Source: Promineifilum sp. (GTDB lineage Bacteria > Chloroflexota > Anaerolineae > Promineifilales > Promineifilaceae). From it: a DNA stretch of 41,056 bases. The notes under the pieces were generated by a model. That model worked only from the letters and a program-made list of their open reading frames with translations, made no database searches and was not told where the DNA came from. Made by a program: the position numbers and the translations under genes. Positions 34,677 through 41,056 of this stretch are shown here, in pieces (position 1 is the first letter of the stretch; every line of letters begins with the position of its first letter). The DNA is taken from NCBI GenBank assembly GCA_019454405.1, contig JACFOH010000008.1:49106-90161 (forward strand). Direction: 5' to 3'.

Positions 34677-37600
34677 CTACGTTTTTGGCGCGGTCGCGCT
34701 ACTATGGCCTTGAGTTTCCAGCCAGACGGACACTCCCAGAATAAGGGAAAAGACGAATGCCAGATCGATGAGGAACAGACTATGATCGACCAGTCCGTGA
34801 GCCAGCATGGCAACCAGTGCTCCGCCCAGCCCCGCCACAACCGGCAACCACTCTATGTCTGCTCGCCGGATCGCTCGAATTAGCTTATGACCAGCTTCCC
34901 AGATCATCCACCCACCGGCCAGTAAACCCAGAATACCGAGCCGCGTGGCAAGATCAAGAATGATATTGTGTGGGTGATTCAGATTAGGCTCTTGCCAGGC
35001 CGCATCGAGGATATACCGACCGCGGTATGCGTAGAGGAAGTTATCGAGTCCCACACCGAGCCAGGGGTGGTCGATGAACATGTTGGCGGCCGATCGCCAT
35101 AGATTAATGCGGAATACACCTGTCTCGCCGAACAGGTCAAGTCGCGCGGCTAAGGCTGGTATACGTCCGGCGACCAATAACGTCACGGCTCCGGCGGCAA
35201 CCGCCCCGAGGACCCACGGCCATGTTCGCCGCCCGGCCCGCCGCTGCCATACCCAAAAGACGAACAGCAACGAGGCGGGAATGCCTAGAAACAGCGCGCC
35301 CTTGCTGAACGTGAGCAGTAACGCTGCCCCAACCGGTATGATGGCGGCGGCGTAGAGCAAGCGCCGGCGACCGTGTATCGTTCGCGAACCCAGAAGTCCC
35401 ATCGCGATCAGAAGCGGCAGCAACCGATCCAGATAAAGCGCCACGTTATTAGGAGAGCCGTAAATGGAACGCAGGCGCAACAACCCGCCCTCGGCCGTGA
35501 TCAGGTCGTGGCCAGTGATATATTGCCATAGACCGTAAGCAGCGACGATGATTCCACTCAGGACAAAGCCGTCCAGAACGACCCACATTTCACGCGCGGT
35601 TGGCCGGATGGCACGCAACAGCAGATAAAACAGCGCCGGCTCGATGATAACCACGCGCCACTCGGATAGAGCGACGCCCAGCCGTTCGGTGAAGAAGAGC
35701 GATGCCGTGGCTACCGCTACGAAAGCAGCGACCGCCCAATCGGCGCGAATTATCCGAGGCCACTTGAGCTGGAATGAGCCCCGCCGTTTCGCTGTTCCGG
35801 CATCGAGTATGGTTCGAGTGAACCACGCGGCGGCCGTTACAAGCGTGAATACCTCTACCGGAGAGAATCGATAACCGAGGATCGGTTTGGTGAGAGGCGG
35901 CACATAGAATGGCGCTGTCAGGGCGATAAGAGCCAGGCCCCACGCTGGACGCAGGACGAGCAGGAGATACAAGCCAAATAACGCCAGCGAGAACAGGATG
36001 AACGACGGCGTGACGTAGAATACCGTCGCCGCCGCGGCCGTGGCCGCCAACTGGCCTCCATCACCTAGCCGCCGGTAGAGGCCCAGAGCGCCTTCACCCC
36101 ATGTTAGCCAGCCGGTAAGGGTCACCAGGGCAGCCGCACAAGTTGCCAGCAATAATTGGGTACGATCTGACAGGCGGTTGAATGTTCGCGCCAGTATGGC
36201 GCCAACAGCGCCCCAATCCGCCCGGCGCGCCGAATAGATGGCGCCGGCGAAGAAGAATAATGCTAATAAGCCTAGAGTAGCCCTGTGCCAGGGCTGCGAC
36301 AAACCCGACGGGCGATAACCAACACTGAAGCCACTGAGCGCCCACTGATCCCAGCCACGGGACGCCTCCAGTTCCAGAACGTGAACGCCTGGCGCGAGGT
36401 TGCGTGCGATTGGCTCGATAGTGATATAGTCTTCAGCCGGATCGGCCGAGGTCAATACCAGGGCCGCGCCGTTTTCATCGCGCGGTAACGCATTGGCCGG
36501 CCGGCCGTCGATAGTGGCATAGAACCGGGCGCGGAAATCGGCGCGTCTGACCTTGACGCCGATGTCGGTTCCCCAGAACGTCAATCGCACCCGATCTCCC
36601 GATTGGCCGATATCGGCCCCGAATTCCGGCGAAAACCTCCAGTTTCCCTCGAATATTTGCGATGGGTCATTGGGGGTGGCTGGATGAAACCCCGGCATGG
36701 CGATATCCGGCGATTGAGCTACGATAGCGGCAGTCAGAGCCGTAGCCGTCGCTCGTCCGGCGATGCTGAACCCCCAGCGTGGATCGCCAGCCGGCGCGTC
36801 CGGCTTCCAGTTTTCCAGAAAGAGTATGCCCATCCAGGGCCATTCTTGCCGGGCACGTTCCAGTCCGGCGACCGTTCGGCCAGCCTGCTGGGCCTCGCTA
36901 GTCTGGCCCCAGATCGATGGTTCGCCCGCCCACCCTGCGGGCAGGCTGTTCCAGCCCCAATTGCCCGCCCAGATTGCCTTGTCGCTGTCACCGTTATCGA
37001 TCATCACTTCGCGCAACAAGATAGGGCGGCTGAAATTGAGCCGGTCGATATTGACCGTGCGATCTTCAGGCCCGGTGTCGAAGCCGTAGGGTTTGGCGGC
37101 AACGATATCGAACGAACCGGCCGCACCTGCCTTGTAGAGCGCGGCCAGATAGAGTGGGTCGGCCAGGTTGTCCGGCCCCGTTTCCCTCGTGGGAGCCAGA
37201 GGGGCGGCGACGATCACGGCATCGGGATCGTGGTGGCGAATCGCAGTTGCCGCCGCTGAAAGCAATGCGGCATATTCGCCAGGATTTACCGGCTGGTTAC
37301 CCCAATGGCTCGTCAGATTCGGCTCGTCCCAGATGATGTAGGCCGTTAGCCGATCGCCGTAGCGCCGGGCGAATTCGCCAGCCCATTCTGCGAAGACGTT
37401 GACATCGGCAGGCGGCGAGAAGCCTGCCTCCGGATCGCCATCCAGCAGCGGAACGAGGGTTAACCCCTCAGAGGTTATGGCATCCACCAGCCGGTCGGCC
37501 GCTGGCCAATCGAAGGCGTCGTTGAAATAGAACGATTGCTTGACGAGATCGATGCGCGCCGCCCGAATATCAGCCAGGGTTGTGTGTAATTCGGCGTCGC

Positions 37601-37811
37601 TGGCCCCATCCAGATAGACATTAACGCCCAGGCGTGCTCCGCCGTTCGGGATCGCGTCGGGCAGCCCGGCCGGAATACCGCGAAGAAGGTAAGCTTCCCG
37701 AGCTTCCAGCGAGCCAATGGACAACAAGCATGCCGCGGCTAGCGCCAGGGCAACAATCGCGAGCAGCCGCCAACGCCGGAGATGAGAAGGAACATGCAGA
37801 TGACTATTCAC
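34677..37811 (-). CDS. Glycosidase-like domain fused to an O-antigen ligase/polymerase-like membrane domain
   Basis: A 1044-residue protein in three parts. Residues 1-35 are a signal or membrane helix. Residues about 55-380 resemble a glycoside hydrolase clan-A TIM barrel (GVNVYLDGASDAELHTTLADIRAARIDLVKQSF, YIIWDEPNLTSHWGNQP, VAAKPYGFDTG, ILLREVMIDNGD), with the WDEPN segment likely holding the acid/base Glu and REVMI possibly the nucleophile. About 390-500 is a beta-sandwich reminiscent of a carbohydrate-binding module. From about 515 to the end there are some 12 membrane helices and an O-antigen ligase (Wzy/WaaL-like) loop with HPHNIILDLATRLGILGLLAGG. The GTG start has no clear ribosome site. 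Coupled with the lipoprotein gene 21 bp upstream. Probably makes or modifies an extracellular polysaccharide. Confidence 0.85.
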   Translation of the reverse strand: MNSHLHVPSHLRRWRLLAIVALALAAACLLSIGSLEAREAYLLRGIPAGLPDAIPNGGARLGVNVYLDGASDAELHTTLADIRAARIDLVKQSFYFNDAFDWPAADRLVDAITSEGLTLVPLLDGDPEAGFSPPADVNVFAEWAGEFARRYGDRLTAYIIWDEPNLTSHWGNQPVNPGEYAALLSAAATAIRHHDPDAVIVAAPLAPTRETGPDNLADPLYLAALYKAGAAGSFDIVAAKPYGFDTGPEDRTVNIDRLNFSRPILLREVMIDNGDSDKAIWAGNWGWNSLPAGWAGEPSIWGQTSEAQQAGRTVAGLERARQEWPWMGILFLENWKPDAPAGDPRWGFSIAGRATATALTAAIVAQSPDIAMPGFHPATPNDPSQIFEGNWRFSPEFGADIGQSGDRVRLTFWGTDIGVKVRRADFRARFYATIDGRPANALPRDENGAALVLTSADPAEDYITIEPIARNLAPGVHVLELEASRGWDQWALSGFSVGYRPSGLSQPWHRATLGLLALFFFAGAIYSARRADWGAVGAILARTFNRLSDRTQLLLATCAAALVTLTGWLTWGEGALGLYRRLGDGGQLAATAAAATVFYVTPSFILFSLALFGLYLLLVLRPAWGLALIALTAPFYVPPLTKPILGYRFSPVEVFTLVTAAAWFTRTILDAGTAKRRGSFQLKWPRIIRADWAVAAFVAVATASLFFTERLGVALSEWRVVIIEPALFYLLLRAIRPTAREMWVVLDGFVLSGIIVAAYGLWQYITGHDLITAEGGLLRLRSIYGSPNNVALYLDRLLPLLIAMGLLGSRTIHGRRRLLYAAAIIPVGAALLLTFSKGALFLGIPASLLFVFWVWQRRAGRRTWPWVLGAVAAGAVTLLVAGRIPALAARLDLFGETGVFRINLWRSAANMFIDHPWLGVGLDNFLYAYRGRYILDAAWQEPNLNHPHNIILDLATRLGILGLLAGGWMIWEAGHKLIRAIRRADIEWLPVVAGLGGALVAMLAHGLVDHSLFLIDLAFVFSLILGVSVWLETQGHSSATAPKT

Positions 37812-37832
37812 AGGACAAGTTCGATCGCTTTC

Positions 37833-39521
37833 TCAGCGGCCAGCGGCGGCGCCATAGGGCGCCCAGGTAGGATGACTGCCGGCTGCGTCGTCCGACCCCG
37901 CCCGATATAGTTCACCGGTCGCCAGATTCAGGATATGCAGCTCATCATTGAAAATGAACGCGATATGATTCGAGTCCGGCCCCCAGGCAATCGATTGGGA
38001 AGAGCGAGCAACCGTGCCTCGCTCCTCATCAATAGGGAAGATACGCCGGGCCTGCTCACCATTGCTATCGACCATCCACAAACTGTAATCGCTGTTCTCC
38101 TCGCCGGCTGGATCATCAATACGCGACAGGGCCAGTTGCTCGACATCGCCGGACATGGGGGACCATTGTGCGATCGACCAGATGCCAACGTTCGAGAGCG
38201 TCCAGATGACGTTGCCGGTTGATAGGTTGACCACAACCAGGTTGAAGTCGCTCCCATCGTCCGTATTTTCTGTGAAAGCCAGAAGCTGGCCGTCGGCCGA
38301 CCAAACCGGGTTGGGTAGCCAGGCCCAGTCTGCATGGGTCTCATAAGCCGGGAATGTGTGAAGAATGGTTCGCTCCGGCTCGATTGCGCTGGTGAAGCCA
38401 GCTATGTCGTCGGAGAGCGTCTCGGGAATTTCAAGGATGCCGACTTCATCCGCGAAAGCATAGGCCAAGCGATCGCCTGTGGGCGCCCAGGCGAAGGTCC
38501 CGCCCCACCAACCGAATGTGGCCGGCATCGTCGTAATCAAGCGTATCGGTGCGGGCGGGTCATCATTCAGGACCACTTCCATGAGCCACAAGTCGTTGTT
38601 GGCCTCCCAACCTGGCGGTAGAGATATAGAACGAGCCGTTGTGTAAGCGATGCGTAGGGGGGCTAATCCAGCCGGATCCCAGCCGGCCCATAAGACGTTC
38701 TCGACCCGAAGCGACTGCGGCAGTCCCCCTTCGGTGGTGGGGATTATCCATAGCTCGTTCCGGAATTCGGTCTGACCTGCTTCTTCCCCCTTGCCGATCG
38801 TATAGAGCAGGTAATGACCGCCGGGGGATAGCTGGAAGACGCGCCCGTCAAGTTGTCCTTCGATGGGGAGTTGGCGGGCCGAATCGGTTGATCCTGTCAG
38901 GATAATCGCTCGGCCGCCGCTGATATAAGCCAATCGACCAGTGATCTGCATGCCCGGTTCATCTTCGCGCACGCCGATCATGACGATCTCATCTACCGCC
39001 GGCTCGATGATTGCCGAAGTCGTGGGCCATCGTTCGGTCTCCAGTCCGTCGCGGAAGACGATGCGATAACTGGTTTCCTTGAGACCGGTTACACCCGTTT
39101 GAAGGATACGTGGCGGAGCTTCGGGGTCCATCTCCGCACTACGTACGATTCGGCGCGCATAGGGGATATTTTCGGGGATGACTTCCAGGCTCTCGGTCAC
39201 GCGCACGATCGTGATCGTCACCGGCGCCCCGTCTTCTTTTGTGGATAGTTGGGTGCCCAGTGGGGGATCGACCTCATCGAATGGGCCGATATAGATGCCT
39301 GCCTCATCCAGGGCGTCGCTGACGGTTGCCGCTGAGGTGACGGTCTGCCGCGATTCTCCATCGGTTATCACCGTCACAGTACGGGGCGTATCTTGCGCAG
39401 CCGGAACTCTATCGTCCCGACCGACTGTCGTGCAGGAAACCATCAACGCCAGCCAGCAGCCCAGGAAGGCGTAGACGATCTTTATTTGATAGGCGGAAGT
39501 CGATCGCGTTGGGCGTCGCAA
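37833..39521 (-). CDS. Lipoprotein with DUF348/G5-type domains and a WD40/TolB-like beta-propeller
   Basis: A 562-residue exported lipoprotein. The lipobox ends at LMVSC (Cys29), following a short hydrophobic segment. Residues about 45-110 look like a DUF348 repeat (TVTVITDGESRQTVTSAATVSDALDEAGIYIGP). Residues about 110-185 are a G5-like domain (TESLEVIPENIPYARRIVR and the RIVFRDGLETERW block). The rest, from about 190 to 550, is a beta-propeller with repeated WSADGQLLAF-, WAPTGDRLAYA- and WGPDSNHIAFI-type strands, as in TolB/DPP-like proteins. DUF348-G5 pairs usually occur in cell-wall-binding proteins such as Rpf. The start is TTG at 39521, 14 bp after the DUF2267 stop; AGGTGA lies 10 nt upstream. 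It likely acts at the cell surface, perhaps in peptidoglycan or polysaccharide binding; no enzyme site is evident. Confidence 0.82.
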   Translation of the reverse strand: MRRPTRSTSAYQIKIVYAFLGCWLALMVSCTTVGRDDRVPAAQDTPRTVTVITDGESRQTVTSAATVSDALDEAGIYIGPFDEVDPPLGTQLSTKEDGAPVTITIVRVTESLEVIPENIPYARRIVRSAEMDPEAPPRILQTGVTGLKETSYRIVFRDGLETERWPTTSAIIEPAVDEIVMIGVREDEPGMQITGRLAYISGGRAIILTGSTDSARQLPIEGQLDGRVFQLSPGGHYLLYTIGKGEEAGQTEFRNELWIIPTTEGGLPQSLRVENVLWAGWDPAGLAPLRIAYTTARSISLPPGWEANNDLWLMEVVLNDDPPAPIRLITTMPATFGWWGGTFAWAPTGDRLAYAFADEVGILEIPETLSDDIAGFTSAIEPERTILHTFPAYETHADWAWLPNPVWSADGQLLAFTENTDDGSDFNLVVVNLSTGNVIWTLSNVGIWSIAQWSPMSGDVEQLALSRIDDPAGEENSDYSLWMVDSNGEQARRIFPIDEERGTVARSSQSIAWGPDSNHIAFIFNDELHILNLATGELYRAGSDDAAGSHPTWAPYGAAAGR

Positions 39522-39535
39522 TGTTGGACAATCAC

Positions 39536-39943
39536 CTAGGCCGCGTTCCAGAAATCACGGACTTCGGGGCTAAGGTCCTTGGCTACGTCCCGGATCAATC
39601 CATGATCGATTTGGCTCTTGATCTGGCCGAATACGATCTTGGTCATCACTTTGGCAACCGCACGATCGGTATTACCAGAATGCAGGGAGACATCCTTGGC
39701 AAATTCATCGACCGTCAGGTTCTTGTGACGAATATTGATTAGTCGCCAGCCACGGGTGAGGTGAAAAGCCCATTCCTCGGGAAGGGCTTTGGCCAACTTT
39801 TTCTTTGTGCTGCCGCTCAGGACGAACCCCAAGGAACGAAGAACGCCAAAGGTCACGCGTTCGGCGTGGGCGGGCGTCCGCAGGTTGCCGAGACGCATCA
39901 CATTTTCATAATAACTGTCTAAAGCCGTTGTCTGATTACTCAT
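39536..39943 (-). CDS. DUF2267-domain protein
   Basis: A 135-residue soluble, helical protein matching the DUF2267 pattern: YYENVMRLGNLRTPAHAERVTFGVLRSLGFVLSGSTKKKLAKALPEEW followed by a second helical half ending in LIRDVAKDLSPEVRDFWNAA. The function of this domain is unknown; two repeated helical halves with central LPEEW are typical. AAGGA lies 6 nt before the ATG. It starts the minus-strand unit that continues into the lipoprotein and polysaccharide-type genes; whether it belongs to it by function is not clear. Confidence 0.85.
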   Translation of the reverse strand: MSNQTTALDSYYENVMRLGNLRTPAHAERVTFGVLRSLGFVLSGSTKKKLAKALPEEWAFHLTRGWRLINIRHKNLTVDEFAKDVSLHSGNTDRAVAKVMTKIVFGQIKSQIDHGLIRDVAKDLSPEVRDFWNAA

Positions 39944-39962
39944 GAAAATCCTTTTCTGTGGA

Positions 39963-39990
39963 TTGACTTGCGATAATTTATCAGTATACT
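39963..39990 (+). promoter_or_regulatory. Promoter of rplY with internal palindrome
   Basis: TTGACT (39963-39968), a 16-bp spacer and TATACT (39985-39990). The spacer contains the small palindrome GATAA-T-TTATC (39972-39982), a possible operator. The leader of about 160 nt holds CGATCGATCG (40089-40098) and GCAAAA-cta-TTTTGC (40116-40130). No other gene is seen in 39944-40156. Confidence 0.6.
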
Positions 39991-40156
39991 CCGATGTTCG
40001 ATCTGATAATCACAGATTATAGCCGACAAGACGTTTAGTGAGGAATATAACCGCAGCGGCGGTGGCGATCAAATTGAATCGTCCACAACGATCGATCGCG
40101 CGTGTTTCATTGCACGCAAAACTATTTTGCTCCGCTGCAGATAAGGTATAGAAGGA

Positions 40157-40792
40157 ATGAGCGAAAGAATAGTTATTGAAGCGGAACCGCGTGAAATTAT
40201 CGGTAAGGGTGTTGGTCAATTGCGGCGCGAAGGCTGGATTCCCGGTGTCGTATATGGCCGCCAGACCCCTGTCAATGTGCAGATGGAGCAGAAGGCGTTA
40301 CGTCGTGCTTTGCGCGTCGTCGGCACAGTCCATCTAGCTGACCTGGCTTTTGAAGGCGGAACACGAACCGTTCTAGTCCGTGAAATTCAGCAGCACGCCA
40401 CCCGCGGCGACATCGTTCATGTTGACTTTATGGAAGTTGACATGAAAGCCAAATTGACGTTGATGGTTGAATTGGTTGGCGAGGGAGAGGCCCAGCCTGA
40501 AGCCGACGGCTTGGGCGTTGTCACGATGATGCTGCACGAAGTGGAAATAGAATGTCTCCCCGACGATCTCGTCGCCTCCATTCACGTTGATCTGTCTGCG
40601 ATTCAGACCCCCGAGGATGTTATCCACGTGAAGAACCTCGTCGCGCCCAAGGGTATCGAGATCTTGTCCGATCCCGATCTCGTCATTGCCCGCTTTGAGT
40701 ATGCCGCTCTGGGAACAGAAGAGGAAGGCGAAGAAGAGGGTGGGACTGTGGAAGTTATCACCAAGGGCAAGAAGGAAGAGGAAGAGTTCTAA
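40157..40792 (+). CDS. rplY: 50S ribosomal protein L25/general stress protein CTC
   Basis: A 211-residue ribosomal protein of the long CTC/TL5 type, binding 5S rRNA. The N-terminal 95 residues are the L25 5S-binding domain (EPREIIGKGVGQLRREGWIPGVVYGR, EIQQHATRGDIVHVDFMEVD). The C-terminal TL5-like beta domain runs from about 98 to 185 (VEIECLPDDLVASIHVDLS is typical), followed by an acidic/basic tail (GTEEEGEEEGG and KGKKEEEEF). The ATG at 40157 has AAGGA immediately before it and AAGG at 40143. It shares a promoter region with the divergent DUF2267 gene, and a membrane-protein gene begins just after it. The length is normal for the two-domain version. Confidence 0.96.
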   Translation: MSERIVIEAEPREIIGKGVGQLRREGWIPGVVYGRQTPVNVQMEQKALRRALRVVGTVHLADLAFEGGTRTVLVREIQQHATRGDIVHVDFMEVDMKAKLTLMVELVGEGEAQPEADGLGVVTMMLHEVEIECLPDDLVASIHVDLSAIQTPEDVIHVKNLVAPKGIEILSDPDLVIARFEYAALGTEEEGEEEGGTVEVITKGKKEEEEF

Positions 40793-40805
40793 TCCTTTTT
40801 TGAAC

Positions 40806-41056
40806 GTGACCTCAAGACAAAGAGCCGCTCTCGTCGTCATCCTGTTATCGGCGGCTGCTCTGCGTTTGACCGGTCTGGATTGGGATGGTTTTCAACATCA
40901 CCACCCGGACGAACGTTATATCACGTGGGTTGCCACAACGATCGAATTCCCTTCGATCCTGACAGTTGACTGGGCCGCGCAATGGCGGCCGGAAACATCG
41001 ACATTCAATCCCTTCCGCTGGCCTCCCGGGGCCAGTAGCGAAGGGATTGTTGTTTT
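40806..41056 (+). CDS. N-terminus of a GT39/DUF2298-like membrane glycosyltransferase (cut by the window end)
   Basis: The frame starting at GTG 40806 (or TTG 40800) stays open to the window edge, for about 83 residues. A hydrophobic helix (AALVVILLSAAALRLTG) is followed by LDWDGFQHHHPDERYITWVAT and later FNPFRWPPGASSEG. The HHPDERY sequence after the first helix is the pattern of GT-C transferases of the PMT/DUF2298 type, where the Asp-Glu pair is catalytic. It begins 7-13 bp after the rplY stop. With the protein truncated, the family is likely but the function is not provable. Confidence 0.72.
   Translation, partial: MTSRQRAALVVILLSAAALRLTGLDWDGFQHHHPDERYITWVATTIEFPSILTVDWAAQWRPETSTFNPFRWPPGASSEGIVV

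Noticed and set aside
1-41056. CRISPR array, insertion sequence, prophage, tRNA or rRNA gene
   Set aside because: No regularly spaced repeats, transposase or phage genes, or tRNA-like cloverleaf were noticed on either strand, although a covariance scan was not possible.

Overview
The window looks like a chromosomal segment of a Gram-variable environmental bacterium, most likely a member of the Chloroflexota (Anaerolineae or Ardenticatenia-like). This is inferred from gene content: a fused SecDF, a CBS-domain manganese pyrophosphatase, C39-peptidase/TPR proteins, a YfhO-type membrane protein, the start of a DUF2298/GT39-like protein, and an IleRS of the altered-HIGH type. No rRNA or tRNA is present to settle the taxonomy. 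The estimated GC content is in the high 50s percent. Coding density is high. I see no insertion sequence, prophage, CRISPR array, tRNA or integron, so this reads as stable core genome rather than a mobile island.

Layout. (1) 1-732: the 3' part of a 2-oxoacid dehydrogenase E1 beta gene. (2) 733-5960: a strong promoter, a complete T-box leader with an ATC specifier and terminator, and the genes alaX, an unknown 221-aa protein and ileS. Isoleucine-tRNA charging probably controls all three. (3) 6055-8097: a secreted PPC/Kelch protein. (4) 8150-12423: sbcD-sbcC, overlapping by 4 bp. (5) 12475-15109: a divergent TetR/MocR regulator pair and a convergent O6-alkylguanine-DNA alkyltransferase. (6) 15166-17190: a TrmH-type RNA methyltransferase and a CBS-PPase, in one minus-strand unit. 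(7) 17597-23389: a YfhO-like membrane protein, a patatin-like phospholipase and a TAP-like membrane-anchored hydrolase. (8) 23482-26786: secDF and a zinc-dependent dehydrogenase. (9) 26783-31503: a minus-strand catabolic cluster of pruA, two CoA-transferase subunits and a class III aminotransferase, behind a near-consensus promoter. (10) 31733-34514: two tandem paralogous exported C39-like peptidase/TPR proteins with a clear terminator. (11) 34677-39943: a probable minus-strand unit of a DUF2267 protein, a DUF348/G5/beta-propeller lipoprotein, and a large fusion of a glycosidase-like domain with an O-antigen-ligase-like membrane domain. (12) 40157-end: rplY (L25/CTC) and the start of a membrane glycosyltransferase-like gene.

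How the genes connect. The best-supported regulatory system is the T-box operon: uncharged tRNA-Ile would favour the antiterminator and raise IleRS together with a tRNA-editing AlaX and an unknown protein. The IleRS has its HIGH signature rearranged to A-V-H-H, a change of the type linked to strong mupirocin resistance in type 2 IleRS. The minus-strand cluster in region 9 probably degrades an amino acid through semialdehyde oxidation, transamination and CoA activation, but the substrate cannot be read from sequence. Regions 10-11 look like cell-envelope or exopolysaccharide functions. No wholly new system is obvious. The most unusual points are the T-box/alaX/unknown/ileS operon, the glycosidase-polymerase fusion, the tandem peptidases, and a strong excess of the octamer GCGGCCGC.
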